NCBI GenBank assembly: GCA_027310325.1
Contig: DAIDBB010000067.1
Span: 1 to 9,727, forward strand
Direction of reading: 5' to 3'
From: a bacterium
GTDB taxonomy: Bacteria; Desulfobacterota; GWC2-55-46
Length of the DNA stretch: 9,727 nt
The position numbers were made by a program, and so were the translations under genes. The stretch's first letter is position 1. Every line of letters starts with the position of its first letter. Under the pieces are notes generated by a model, which made no database searches, was not told the origin of the DNA, and was given only the letters and a program-made list of their open reading frames with translations. This document shows positions 1 through 6,163 of the stretch, one piece after another.

Positions 1-2
1 GC

Positions 3-182
3 CTAAGCGAGGGGCACTGGGCGCTTCTTGATTTTAACGACGTTGTAGCGCATGTATTCCTTGAGCCCGTCAGGATCTTTTATGACCTCGAAGGCCTCTG
101 GGCCGAGGCCCCTTTCGTTGAAGTCAAAGACAAGGCGAAGACAAAAACGGCATCCAGACCCGCCAGGAAATTCAAAGAATAA
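3..182 (+). CDS. rsfS: Ribosome silencing factor RsfS (Iojap family), C-terminal fragment
   Basis: The reading frame enters from beyond the left edge (first full codon at base 3) and ends at TAA 180-182, giving the last 59 residues. The stretch LLDFNDVVAHVF, followed by RIFYDLEGLWAEAP, is the characteristic C-terminal half of the RsfS/Iojap fold. Family knowledge: RsfS binds ribosomal protein uL14 on the 50S subunit and blocks joining with 30S, lowering translation in starvation or stationary phase. After the conserved core there is a Lys/Ala/Thr-rich tail of about 20 residues ending KFKE, which looks unstructured. The next gene is rlmH, another large-subunit gene, 81 bases downstream on the same strand. 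rsfS-rlmH adjacency is very common and supports both calls. The N-terminus and start are outside the window. Confidence 0.93.
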   Translation, partial: LSEGHWALLDFNDVVAHVFLEPVRIFYDLEGLWAEAPFVEVKDKAKTKTASRPARKFKE

Positions 183-263
183 AAAACTCCTGCTGCAAGC
201 CGTAGCGTTCAAAAACCTCCGTAGAGTCGTGCGGCAAGCATTGGGGATCAACCCTAAAAAAGA

Positions 264-743
264 TTGAAGATAACTTTTATCTGCGTCGGGAGCGTAAGAA
301 AGACCTATATAAAAGACGGCGTGGAGGAATACCTAAGTAGGATCAAAAGATATTCACCGGTAGAGGTCATCGAAACAAAGGAAGGGCCTTCATCCTTTAA
401 GATGCCGATAGAAACGGTCCTGAAGGACGAGGGCGAAAGGATATTCAAAAAGCTTAAGGCCGGGAACCGGGGAGATTACCTCATCGCCCTGGATGAAAAA
501 GGAAGGTCTTTAACCTCAAAGGGTTTCGCGGACTTCATCGACCGAACGATTTCAGGAGGTAAAAACAGGCTCGCCTTCATCGTTGGCGGGGCCTACGGGC
601 TTCATGATAGCATTACCGGGATGTGCGACATGGCGCTGTCGCTTTCGGCAATGACCCTGCCCCACGACCTCGCGAGGCTGGTCCTAGCCGAGCAGGTATA
701 CAGGGCATTTACGATCATAAAGGGAGAGCCTTACTCCCATTGA
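264..743 (+). CDS. rlmH: 23S rRNA (pseudouridine-1915-N3)-methyltransferase RlmH
   Basis: 159 residues, the usual length for RlmH, a SPOUT-fold (trefoil-knot) methyltransferase. It uses S-adenosylmethionine to methylate N3 of pseudouridine 1915 in helix 69 of 23S rRNA on assembled 70S ribosomes. Visible signatures are the N-terminal MKITFICVGS strand, LDEKGR at 76-81, FIVGGAYGLHD at 105-115 (SAM-binding loop), and the knot region at 126-148 with LPHDLARLVLAEQVYRA. The start is TTG at 264, because the conserved N-terminus begins exactly there and no in-frame ATG or GTG fits. The ribosome binding site is weak: only GGGGA at 243-247, which is distant. The C-terminus reads GEPYSH, whereas the family usually ends PYH-x, so the catalytically implicated His is displaced by one position. 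It lies 81 bases after rsfS and is probably co-transcribed with it. Confidence 0.95.
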   Translation: MKITFICVGSVRKTYIKDGVEEYLSRIKRYSPVEVIETKEGPSSFKMPIETVLKDEGERIFKKLKAGNRGDYLIALDEKGRSLTSKGFADFIDRTISGGKNRLAFIVGGAYGLHDSITGMCDMALSLSAMTLPHDLARLVLAEQVYRAFTIIKGEPYSH

Positions 744-780
744 CCTTTTAAGGAAGGTCCGAAAGAAAAAGGTTTTTTTT
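742..780 (+). terminator. Possible intrinsic terminator after rlmH
   Basis: Immediately after the rlmH stop, ACCTTTT (743-749) can pair with AAAAGGT (767-773). The run of T continues to 780, so an A/U-rich stem ends in an eight-T tract (773-780). A competing hairpin, GACCTT (742-747) with AAGGTC (754-759), uses the same left arm. The stem is GC-poor, so termination efficiency is doubtful. If it works, the next gene has its own promoter; I did not find a convincing one in 781-847. Confidence 0.35.
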
Positions 781-847
781 GACGCCCCGGGAAGGTAAGT
801 TCAAGCGGCTCTCTGATACGTCTACTGAAGAACAGAGGAATTATACG

Positions 848-2179
848 ATGTATACAAAGATGCTTCTTTTCGTAGTCATAATCGTACTTAGCGCCTTTTT
901 CTACCTCCATACGCAGAATCCTACGACGGTCACTTTTGTAGTCACAAAAGACCATACGTATGTCATGCCCGTAACGCTCCTTCTTTTCGCGGGTTTTTTT
1001 GCCGGGGCGTCCTTCGCGGTACTAAATTCGCTTCTTATAGACGCTAGAAAAGCGATAAGAGAGATGCGCTCCCGGCGTGAGAACAGGCTCCGCGCCCAGG
1101 CCGAGGAAAGCTACCGTAAAGGGATGGATGCCCTGGTAAAGGGCGACACCGCCGTGGCCAGAACGCTTATCGAAAAAGCGCTTAAGGCAAAACCATCTGA
1201 TATCGGGATGACAATAAGCCTCTCCGAGACCTATATAAGGGAAAACAGGCCCAATGATGCGCTTAAAGTCCTGGAGAACGGTTTTCAGGCCAACCCCGAC
1301 TCGATAGGGACGCTTATGGCCCTGGCGCGGTGCGCCTCCGATTCCGGGGATTCGCTCAGGGCTGTAAGGGCCTATGAAGAGGTCCTGCGGCTCGATCCTA
1401 AAAACCCGTATGTGCTGAGAAAGCTACGCGAGTTCAGGATAAACGAGGGGCAGTGGCCCCTGGCGGCGCGGCTGCAAAGGACCCTTGTCGACTGCGAACA
1501 GGACGAAACGCTCTGTAAAAAGGAGAGGAAGCTCCTTACTGGCCTCCTTTTCGAGACCGCCAACAGCCTCCTCGAAGAGGGAAAACTGAACGACGCGGTC
1601 GTGAAGGTCAAGGAGGTGCTCAAGAACGATATCTCATTCGTCCCGGCCCATATACTTCTTGGCGAGACGCTTTACAGGCAGGGCAACGTGAAAAACGCCA
1701 TCAAGGTCTGGGAAAAGGCCCACAGCAAGTACGCGAACTCCGAGCCGCTTTTTTTAAAGCTTGAGGATGTTTACATAAAAGAGTCGGCTCCCGAAAAGAT
1801 ACTGGAGAAGTATAAAAGGGAGATAATGTCCCGTCCGAATGACACTAACCTGAGGCTTCTTTTATCAAGGCTTTATCTAAGGCTTGAGATGGTAGACGAC
1901 GCCATAGAGGAGCTTGAGCGTCTTCACCTTGATGGCGAGGACAGCTTCTATCCCCAGATACTTCTCGGCGAGGCGTACCTGCGGCGCAAGCAAGGCGGCA
2001 AGGCCGCCCATCTCTTCCACAAGGCCCTGAGCCTGGGAAGGGAGTTCATGCCGCCCTTCGTGTGCCTTGTCTGCGGAAAAAACTCCAAGGCGTGGGAGCC
2101 GAGATGCCCTTCGTGCGGGGAATGGGATTCCCTTCTTATGAATGCGGTACCGTCAAAGACGAGCGCGGCCCGCGCCTAG
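848..2179 (+). CDS. LapA-LapB fusion: membrane-anchored TPR protein with C-terminal rubredoxin-type knuckle
   Basis: 443 residues from ATG 848. That start has a good Shine-Dalgarno (AGAGGAA, 834-840, 7-nt spacing) and places the first membrane helix right at the N-terminus. An in-frame TTG at 779 would add 23 polar residues and has no ribosome site. Layout: membrane helix at about 5-20, a short periplasmic segment with QNP and a V/T-rich strand, a second helix at about 41-63, then a basic juxtamembrane stretch. This is the LapA (DUF1049) arrangement. Tetratricopeptide repeats follow from about 80 to 400. The last 40 residues carry C406-x2-C409 and C420-x2-C423, the rubredoxin-like metal knuckle of LapB (YciM). 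In E. coli, LapB is a separate protein that directs FtsH to degrade LpxC and so tunes lipopolysaccharide synthesis, and LapA is encoded next to it. Here both halves form one chain. The lipopolysaccharide role is inferred from the family. gpmI follows 50 bases downstream. Confidence 0.88.
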   Translation: MYTKMLLFVVIIVLSAFFYLHTQNPTTVTFVVTKDHTYVMPVTLLLFAGFFAGASFAVLNSLLIDARKAIREMRSRRENRLRAQAEESYRKGMDALVKGDTAVARTLIEKALKAKPSDIGMTISLSETYIRENRPNDALKVLENGFQANPDSIGTLMALARCASDSGDSLRAVRAYEEVLRLDPKNPYVLRKLREFRINEGQWPLAARLQRTLVDCEQDETLCKKERKLLTGLLFETANSLLEEGKLNDAVVKVKEVLKNDISFVPAHILLGETLYRQGNVKNAIKVWEKAHSKYANSEPLFLKLEDVYIKESAPEKILEKYKREIMSRPNDTNLRLLLSRLYLRLEMVDDAIEELERLHLDGEDSFYPQILLGEAYLRRKQGGKAAHLFHKALSLGREFMPPFVCLVCGKNSKAWEPRCPSCGEWDSLLMNAVPSKTSAARA

Positions 2180-2229
2180 CGAGTCCGTTCAGCCTCTTAT
2201 CTATCCCCGGAGAAAAGGAGAGCTACATA

Positions 2230-3765
2230 GTGAAGCCAGTCTGTCTTATTGTCATGGATGGCTGGGGCATTAACCCGGATACCGACGGGAATGCAACGGC
2301 CCTTGCCAGAACGCCGAACCTTACCCGCCTCTGTAAGGAATATCCGGTAACTACGATAGACACCTCGGGTTTCTCTGTAGGGCTTCCCGACGGGCAGATG
2401 GGAAATTCCGAGGTGGGCCACCTTACCATGGGCGCGGGACGAGTCGTCTACCAGGAGCTAACGAGGATAGGTAAATCTATCGAGAGCGGTGAGTTCTTCA
2501 GGAACCCCGTATTAAACGGCCTTCTGGAAGATATAAGGAAAAAGGGAACAGCCCTCCACCTGATGGGCCTCCTTTCTGACGGTGGCGTGCATAGCCACAT
2601 GAGCCATCTTTTCGCGATACTGGACGCTGCTCAAAAAAAAGGCATAGGCAGGGCATATATCCACGCGTTCCTGGACGGCAGGGACACACCTCCCGCGAGC
2701 GGCAAGGGGTATATGGAAACGCTTGTTAATCACCTGAACAGCTTCGGATCGGTCGCTACGATATCCGGACGCTACTACGCCATGGACAGGGACAACAGAT
2801 GGGACAGGGTTAAAAAGGCTTACTACGCCATGGTAAAGGGCGTAGGATTAAAGGCCAAGGACCCTGTGGAGGCCGTAGAAGCGGCTTACAGGAACGGGGA
2901 GACGGACGAGTTTGTGACCCCGACCGTTATTGTCGATGATAGCGGAGCGCCGAAGACGATAAAAGACGATGACGGGGTAATATTCTTTAACTTCAGGTCC
3001 GATAGGGCCCGGGAGCTGACGAAGGCCCTTACCGGCAACGACTTCGACGGGTTTGACCGGGGCGAGAGGGTAAAGCTCACGGGCTTTGCATGCATGACGG
3101 AATATGACCGGAGCTTCAAACTACCAGTCCTTTTTAAACCGCAGGGACTTGTGAACATACTTGCCGAGGTATTGAGCGCAAGGTCTCTACGCCAGTTCAG
3201 GGTAAGCGAGACGGAGAAGTACGCGCATGTGACCTTCTTTTTTAATGGAGGCAGGGAAGAACCGTATACCGGAGAAGAAAGGCTCCTGATACCCTCGATA
3301 AAGGACGTACCGACGTACGATAAAAAGCCGGAGATGCGCGCAATCGAAATAGCCTCTGCCGCTGTGGAGAAGATTAACGCTGGGGGATATTCCTTTATCC
3401 TTATGAACTTCGCCAACGGAGACATGGTCGGCCATACCGGTGTGCTGGAAGCGGCTATAAAGGCGTGCGAGACCGTTGACAGGGCCATAGGCATGGTCGT
3501 GGACGCGGCGCTCAAGTGCGGATGGGCCGTTATAATAACCTCGGACCACGGCAACGCCGAAATGATGATAGACAGGGCCACCAATTCGCCTCATACGGCG
3601 CATACGACGACCCCTGTGCCGTTTGTACTTGCTGACCCGGATAAAAAGGGAGTTAAGCTCAGAAAGGGAGGAGGGCTTGAGGACGTTGCCCCGACCGTAT
3701 TAAAAATAATGGGTATCGAGAAACCTGCGGAAATGACCGGGAAGCCGCTTTTTGAGGGCTTTTAA
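2230..3765 (+). CDS. gpmI: 2,3-bisphosphoglycerate-independent phosphoglycerate mutase
   Basis: 511 residues, the normal length for GpmI (about 510-515). It interconverts 3- and 2-phosphoglycerate in glycolysis and gluconeogenesis through a phosphoserine intermediate and two Mn ions. All key residues are visible: D10 in MDGWG, catalytic S60 in GQMGNSEVGHL, H121 in SDGGVHSH, DGRDTPP at 149-155, RYYAMDRDNRWDR at 181-193, FNFRSDRARE at 253-262, D398 and H402 in GDMVGHTG, D439/H440 in SDHGNAE, and H458 in PHTAHTT. The start is GTG 2230, because the family N-terminus (KPVCLIVMDGWG) begins there and AAGGAG (2215-2220) sits 9 nt upstream. A longer frame from ATG 2062 would overlap the LapA-LapB gene by 118 bases and is rejected. 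Its TAA (3763-3765) overlaps the stop of the convergent gene on the other strand. No defect is seen. Confidence 0.97.
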   Translation: MKPVCLIVMDGWGINPDTDGNATALARTPNLTRLCKEYPVTTIDTSGFSVGLPDGQMGNSEVGHLTMGAGRVVYQELTRIGKSIESGEFFRNPVLNGLLEDIRKKGTALHLMGLLSDGGVHSHMSHLFAILDAAQKKGIGRAYIHAFLDGRDTPPASGKGYMETLVNHLNSFGSVATISGRYYAMDRDNRWDRVKKAYYAMVKGVGLKAKDPVEAVEAAYRNGETDEFVTPTVIVDDSGAPKTIKDDDGVIFFNFRSDRARELTKALTGNDFDGFDRGERVKLTGFACMTEYDRSFKLPVLFKPQGLVNILAEVLSARSLRQFRVSETEKYAHVTFFFNGGREEPYTGEERLLIPSIKDVPTYDKKPEMRAIEIASAAVEKINAGGYSFILMNFANGDMVGHTGVLEAAIKACETVDRAIGMVVDAALKCGWAVIITSDHGNAEMMIDRATNSPHTAHTTTPVPFVLADPDKKGVKLRKGGGLEDVAPTVLKIMGIEKPAEMTGKPLFEGF

Positions 3766-4028
3766 AGGCCTTTCCTGGAGTCAGTCGGTCTTTCGACAAG
3801 TCTTACGCCGGCGTGGTAACAGCACCAGAGGCTGTCCATGTTGTTATCGAAGGTCTTCTGTCCCGCATTTCTGAAGTCTATCCTGACCATGCTGACGCCG
3901 CCGGGGATTGTCGAGTTCATTTCTTCAACCACATGCCCTGTGCCCCATTCCGGATGCCTCAGGTGGATTACGATCTCTCCGACGGAAAGGAATAATTTTC
4001 TGATTTCACTTCGCATACGGCCCCGCAT
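3762..4028 (-). CDS. DUF3553-type small protein
   Basis: 88 residues from the ATG at 4028; an alternative ATG at 4016 would give 84. The core runs VGEIVIHLRHPEWGTGHVVE, then V-R-IDF-NAG-KTFD. This matches the DUF3553 pattern: an SH3-like or KOW-like small barrel with a conserved WG-x-G turn and a basic, aromatic loop. The similarity is recognised by eye, and the family's function is unknown to me. The C-terminus contains a CC pair (SLWCCYHAG). No membrane segment or signal peptide is visible. Start choice is uncertain: AAAGG precedes ATG 4028 but only a few bases away, while ATG 4016 has GGGG close by. It is the only minus-strand gene in the window. Its TAA overlaps the gpmI stop by three to four bases, so the two genes converge without any intergenic space. 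Confidence 0.72.
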   Translation of the reverse strand: MRGRMRSEIRKLFLSVGEIVIHLRHPEWGTGHVVEEMNSTIPGGVSMVRIDFRNAGQKTFDNNMDSLWCCYHAGVRLVERPTDSRKGL

Positions 4029-4037
4029 TTACCTTTA

Positions 4038-4067
4038 AATATTCTCTTTTTTATCTCCATGAGTCAA
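4038..4067 (-). promoter_or_regulatory. Candidate sigma-70-type promoter for the DUF3553 gene
   Basis: On the minus strand, TTGACT (complement of 4062-4067, five of six matches to the -35 consensus) is followed after 18 bases by AATATT (4038-4043, four of six matches to the -10). Transcription would begin close to the ATG at 4028, giving a very short leader, which would favour the ATG at 4016. This is consensus matching by eye only. Confidence 0.3.
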
Positions 4068-4141
4068 GAAGATTCTCGATCCACGGGGGATGGAAGACGT
4101 TTCCGGGTAGAAAAGGACTTTTTGTGCTCGGTGGACTGAGG

Positions 4142-4165
4142 TGTCATAACGGACGGTTTATGACA
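4142..4165 (+). promoter_or_regulatory. Inverted-repeat operator candidate over the -35 box
   Basis: A perfect 8-base inverted repeat, TGTCATAA (4142-4149) and TTATGACA (4158-4165), with an 8-base spacer. The right arm contains the proposed -35 hexamer. The pentamer TGACA recurs at 4169-4173 and again at 4188-4192 beside the -10, so four copies (one inverted) lie within 51 bases. The location suggests binding of a dimeric regulator that could block RNA polymerase. The left part of the -10 region, TTATAAT, also resembles a PerR half-site, but the other half is not conserved. The regulator is unknown. Confidence 0.5.
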
Positions 4166-4188
4166 ATTTGACATTTATGGGTTATAAT
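4160..4188 (+). promoter_or_regulatory. Sigma-70-type promoter of the bacterioferritin-like gene
   Basis: ATGACA at 4160-4165 (five of six to the -35 consensus), a 17-base spacer, then a perfect TATAAT at 4183-4188. Transcription should start near 4195, leaving a leader of about 130 nt before the ATG at 4325. A perfect TTGACA also occurs at 4168-4173, but it lies only 9 bases from the -10 and cannot serve as its -35. The region is much more AT-rich than the surrounding genes. Confidence 0.72.
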
Positions 4189-4210
4189 GACATAAAAGAA
4201 AAAAAAGAGA

Positions 4211-4241
4211 TGATTCCGATGCGATTACGCTGGCGGAATCA
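4211..4241 (+). other. Leader hairpin 1 upstream of the bacterioferritin-like gene
   Basis: TGATTCCG (4211-4218) pairs perfectly with CGGAATCA (4234-4241). An inner stem GCG (4221-4223) / CGC (4228-4230) closes an ATTA loop. No T-run follows, so it is not a standard terminator. It lies about 16 bases after the predicted transcription start. Confidence 0.5.
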
Positions 4242-4276
4242 GTAAAAACTTCCGGACTATTCTATTCTCTGAACGG

Positions 4277-4305
4277 GTTTTTGCCGTTTTTAGCGGCAAA
4301 AAAAC
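4277..4305 (+). other. Leader hairpin 2, just before the ribosome binding site
   Basis: GTTTTTGCCG (4277-4286) pairs with CGGCAAAAA (4294-4302) around a 7-base loop. The stem is followed by A residues rather than T on both strands, so it is not an ordinary intrinsic terminator. It ends 9 bases before the strong Shine-Dalgarno GGAGG (4314-4318) of the ATG at 4325, where a hairpin could affect translation or mRNA stability. Confidence 0.5.
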
Positions 4306-4324
4306 ATCGAATTGGAGGGCTCCT

Positions 4325-4762
4325 ATGGCTCTAAGTGATGCCGACAAGAAAAAGATCGTGGAGGCTCTTAACCTGGACAGGGCTTATGAGTTGGCGGCGA
4401 TACTTCAGTACATGGGGCATCACTACGAAGGCGAAGGGATAGAGAGTCCTGCCATCATAAGCCTTTTTAAGAAGATATCGATCGACGAAATGAAGCACGC
4501 CGAGATGCTTGGGGAAAGGATAGTCTATCTCGGCGGGGTCCCCGTGCAGAAGCCTACGGATATTAAAAGGGGCGGAGATATAAAACAGATGATGAAAGAC
4601 GACCTGGCGGCTGAAAACGACGCCATAGAGCGGTACAGGACCCACATAAAGCTCTGCGCTGATCTCGGGGACGCTACCACAAGGCGCATGCTCGAGGACA
4701 TACTCTCGGTCGAGGAGGGGCACGCCGATACCTGGGAGACGACGCTGGGGATAAGAAAATAA
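4325..4762 (+). CDS. Bacterioferritin-like diiron protein
   Basis: 145 residues, slightly shorter than E. coli bacterioferritin (158). By-eye alignment to E. coli Bfr places every ferroxidase ligand: E22 (E18), Y29 (Y25), E55 (E51), H58 (H54), E97 (E94), E130 (E127) and H133 (H130). M56 sits where Bfr has the heme-ligating M52, in the strongly conserved string SIDEMKHAE. The four-helix bundle is followed by a short C-terminus ending GIRK, without the usual Bfr tail. Known role of the family: oxidise Fe(II) with O2 or H2O2 and store it as a mineral in a 24-mer, with heme at dimer interfaces. Rubrerythrin-like peroxidase use is an alternative, given the rubredoxin-like gene two bases downstream. 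The start is fixed by GGAGG at 4314-4318 (6-nt spacing). Expression likely comes from the promoter at 4160-4188 through a structured leader. Confidence 0.85.
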   Translation: MALSDADKKKIVEALNLDRAYELAAILQYMGHHYEGEGIESPAIISLFKKISIDEMKHAEMLGERIVYLGGVPVQKPTDIKRGGDIKQMMKDDLAAENDAIERYRTHIKLCADLGDATTRRMLEDILSVEEGHADTWETTLGIRK

Positions 4763-4764
4763 AG

Positions 4765-4896
4765 ATGAAGAATTTAACGGCAAAAAAATGGAGATGCGTG
4801 GAATGCGGATTCGTCCACGAGGGTGATTATCCTCCGGATGTCTGCCCTGTGTGCTACACGAAGAAGAACGCGTTCATCGAGGTGGAAAATGGCTGA
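4765..4896 (+). CDS. Small stand-alone rubredoxin-like protein (43 aa)
   Basis: ATG 4765 to TGA 4894-4896 encodes 43 residues with two metal knuckles, C11-x2-C14-G and C27-P-x-C30, linked by 12 residues containing the aromatic/acidic FVHEGDYPP segment. This is the short rubredoxin fold found at the C-terminus of rubrerythrins, a one-iron FeCys4 electron carrier. It begins two bases after the bacterioferritin-like stop, in the -1 frame relative to it, and has no strong ribosome site (GGGG at 4747-4750 is 14 bases away), which suggests coupled translation. Its final 8 bases overlap the start of the next gene. Likely role, by inference: electron donor or acceptor for the upstream diiron protein. 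A bacterioferritin-rubredoxin operon is known in Desulfovibrio desulfuricans. It is easy to miss because of its size. Confidence 0.85.
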   Translation: MKNLTAKKWRCVECGFVHEGDYPPDVCPVCYTKKNAFIEVENG

Positions 4897-6061
4897 GATG
4901 GGCGGATCCCGCAGGGGTCCAGGCGAAGGATCCTTGAGCCCTGAGACGGGGCCGGCGAGGGAGATATTTAAGCGCATCGAAGAAAAGGGGCCAATAACTT
5001 TCGCTGAGTTTATGGAAGTTGCGCTATACTGGCACGATGGCGGGTACTATACCTCTTCCAGGGACAGATGGGGCAAGGGCGGAGACTACATAACAAGCAT
5101 TGATATAAGCCCGGCCTTTTCAAGGGCCCTGGCTAGAGAAATCCATGAGATGTGGCTAATCCTCGGAAGACCCGACGCTTTTGAGCTTATCGAGCCGGGG
5201 GCTGGAAGGGGCTGGCTCTCGAAAGGTATCTTCTCGACCGTAAAAGACCTTTACCCGGATCTTCACAGGGCGCTCAGGTTAAGGCTTGTCGAGAAGAACC
5301 CGTTCCTGAGGGAGGTCCCGTCGGAACATGTCACGTGGCACCGGGACTTGAAGGAGATAGGACGGCCTGTTACGGGCTGCATCATTTCTAACGAGCTCGT
5401 CGACAGCTTCCCCGTCCACAGGGTCGAACAGCGGGAAGGGCTTCTTAAGGAGGTTTACGTAGGCTTTGACGGCTCATCCTTAAAGGATGTATATGGGCCG
5501 CTTTCCACCCCTGAGATAGGGGATTATTTCAGGAAGGCCGGGGTCACGCTTGCCGAGGGGCAGAAAGCGGAGGTGAACCTCGATGCCGTGAGGTGGATGG
5601 GTACGGTCGCGGCGATGATGGAGCGGGGATTTGTAATAACGATCGATTATGGGCTTCCGGCGCGTGAGTTGTACGCCCCGGAAAGAAGGGATGGGACGCT
5701 GCTATGCCACTTCAGGCATACCGTAAACGACGACCCGTTCGTCAATATCGGGCTGCAGGACATTACGACCCACGTTGACTTCACTACGCTCGCGGCCGAA
5801 GGAAGGGCCCTCGGGCTTGAGCTTACGGGGTTTACGACCCAGAAAAACTTTCTCCTTGGCCTGGGGATACTTGAGGAGCTTTCGGCCCCGGGGGCTGACA
5901 ACACGGATTTCGATAAAATAAGATGGAACCAGGCTGTAAAGGAGCTTATTATGCCTGGCGGCATGGGAGATGCCTTTAAGGTGCTTGTCCAGCATAAAGG
6001 CGTTGATAAACGGGATATTATGTGCTTTTCATTCAAGGATATGAGCGGTTATCTTTTTTAA
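4889..6061 (+). CDS. MidA/NDUFAF7-family SAM-dependent methyltransferase (COG1565, DUF185)
   Basis: 390 residues from ATG 4889, which has GAGG at 4879-4882 (6-nt spacing) and overlaps the rubredoxin-like gene by 8 bases (ATGGCTGA). An in-frame ATG at 4823 would lie deep inside that gene and is rejected. The first 23 residues are Gly/Pro-rich and probably disordered. The family core starts at IFKRIEEKGPITFAEFM, followed by GGYY at 51-54 and GDYITS at 65-70. The SAM-binding motif is ELIEPGAGRG at 99-108. SNELVDSFPVHR is the family's substrate-side signature, and ITIDYG and LQDITTHVDF follow further on. Human NDUFAF7 dimethylates an arginine of complex I subunit NDUFS2; the bacterial substrate is not established. 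Nothing in the iron-protein neighbourhood shows what it methylates, so co-location may be functional or merely an operon accident. Confidence 0.9.
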   Translation: MAEMGGSRRGPGEGSLSPETGPAREIFKRIEEKGPITFAEFMEVALYWHDGGYYTSSRDRWGKGGDYITSIDISPAFSRALAREIHEMWLILGRPDAFELIEPGAGRGWLSKGIFSTVKDLYPDLHRALRLRLVEKNPFLREVPSEHVTWHRDLKEIGRPVTGCIISNELVDSFPVHRVEQREGLLKEVYVGFDGSSLKDVYGPLSTPEIGDYFRKAGVTLAEGQKAEVNLDAVRWMGTVAAMMERGFVITIDYGLPARELYAPERRDGTLLCHFRHTVNDDPFVNIGLQDITTHVDFTTLAAEGRALGLELTGFTTQKNFLLGLGILEELSAPGADNTDFDKIRWNQAVKELIMPGGMGDAFKVLVQHKGVDKRDIMCFSFKDMSGYLF

Positions 6062-6163
6062 GCGCACGGTTACGGGTCTTGTATTATTCGGGATTATGTG
6101 GTAAGTGTACAGGACGCGCACATTTTTTGCCGCTTGAAGTTAAAACTCGGGCAGGGGGTATTT

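Noticed and set aside
52..267. 71-codon Lys/Arg-rich frame overlapping the rsfS end, with its TGA overlapping the rlmH TTG
   Set aside because: It lies mostly inside the clearly coding rsfS frame, has no ribosome site and no recognisable family. The basic composition comes from reading rsfS out of frame.
2062..2229. N-terminal extension of gpmI from ATG 2062
   Set aside because: It would overlap the LapA-LapB gene by 118 bases and adds residues not found in GpmI. GTG 2230 has a good Shine-Dalgarno and matches the family N-terminus.
2886..3584. Long minus-strand frame (232 codons) opposite gpmI
   Set aside because: Shadow of gpmI: low-complexity Ser/Thr/Ile composition, no family motif, and the plus frame has every catalytic residue.
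3813..4038. Two plus-strand frames (60 and 66 codons) opposite the DUF3553 gene
   Set aside because: No ribosome sites and no family resemblance; the minus-strand frame shows the recognisable DUF3553 core.
4059..4139. 26-codon frame starting ATG 4059
   Set aside because: No ribosome binding site and no recognisable composition; it lies in the AT-rich regulatory gap.
4294..4788. 11-base repeat CGGCAAAAAAA at 4294-4304 and 4778-4788
   Set aside because: One copy is in a leader hairpin and the other codes for TAKK in the rubredoxin gene. It is short and A-rich, so most likely chance.
6105..6128. GTGTAC/GCGCAC stem followed by six T as a terminator after the methyltransferase gene
   Set aside because: The stem has a mismatch and a wobble pair in six positions, and only about 35 bases would remain for a new promoter before the zinc-ribbon gene.
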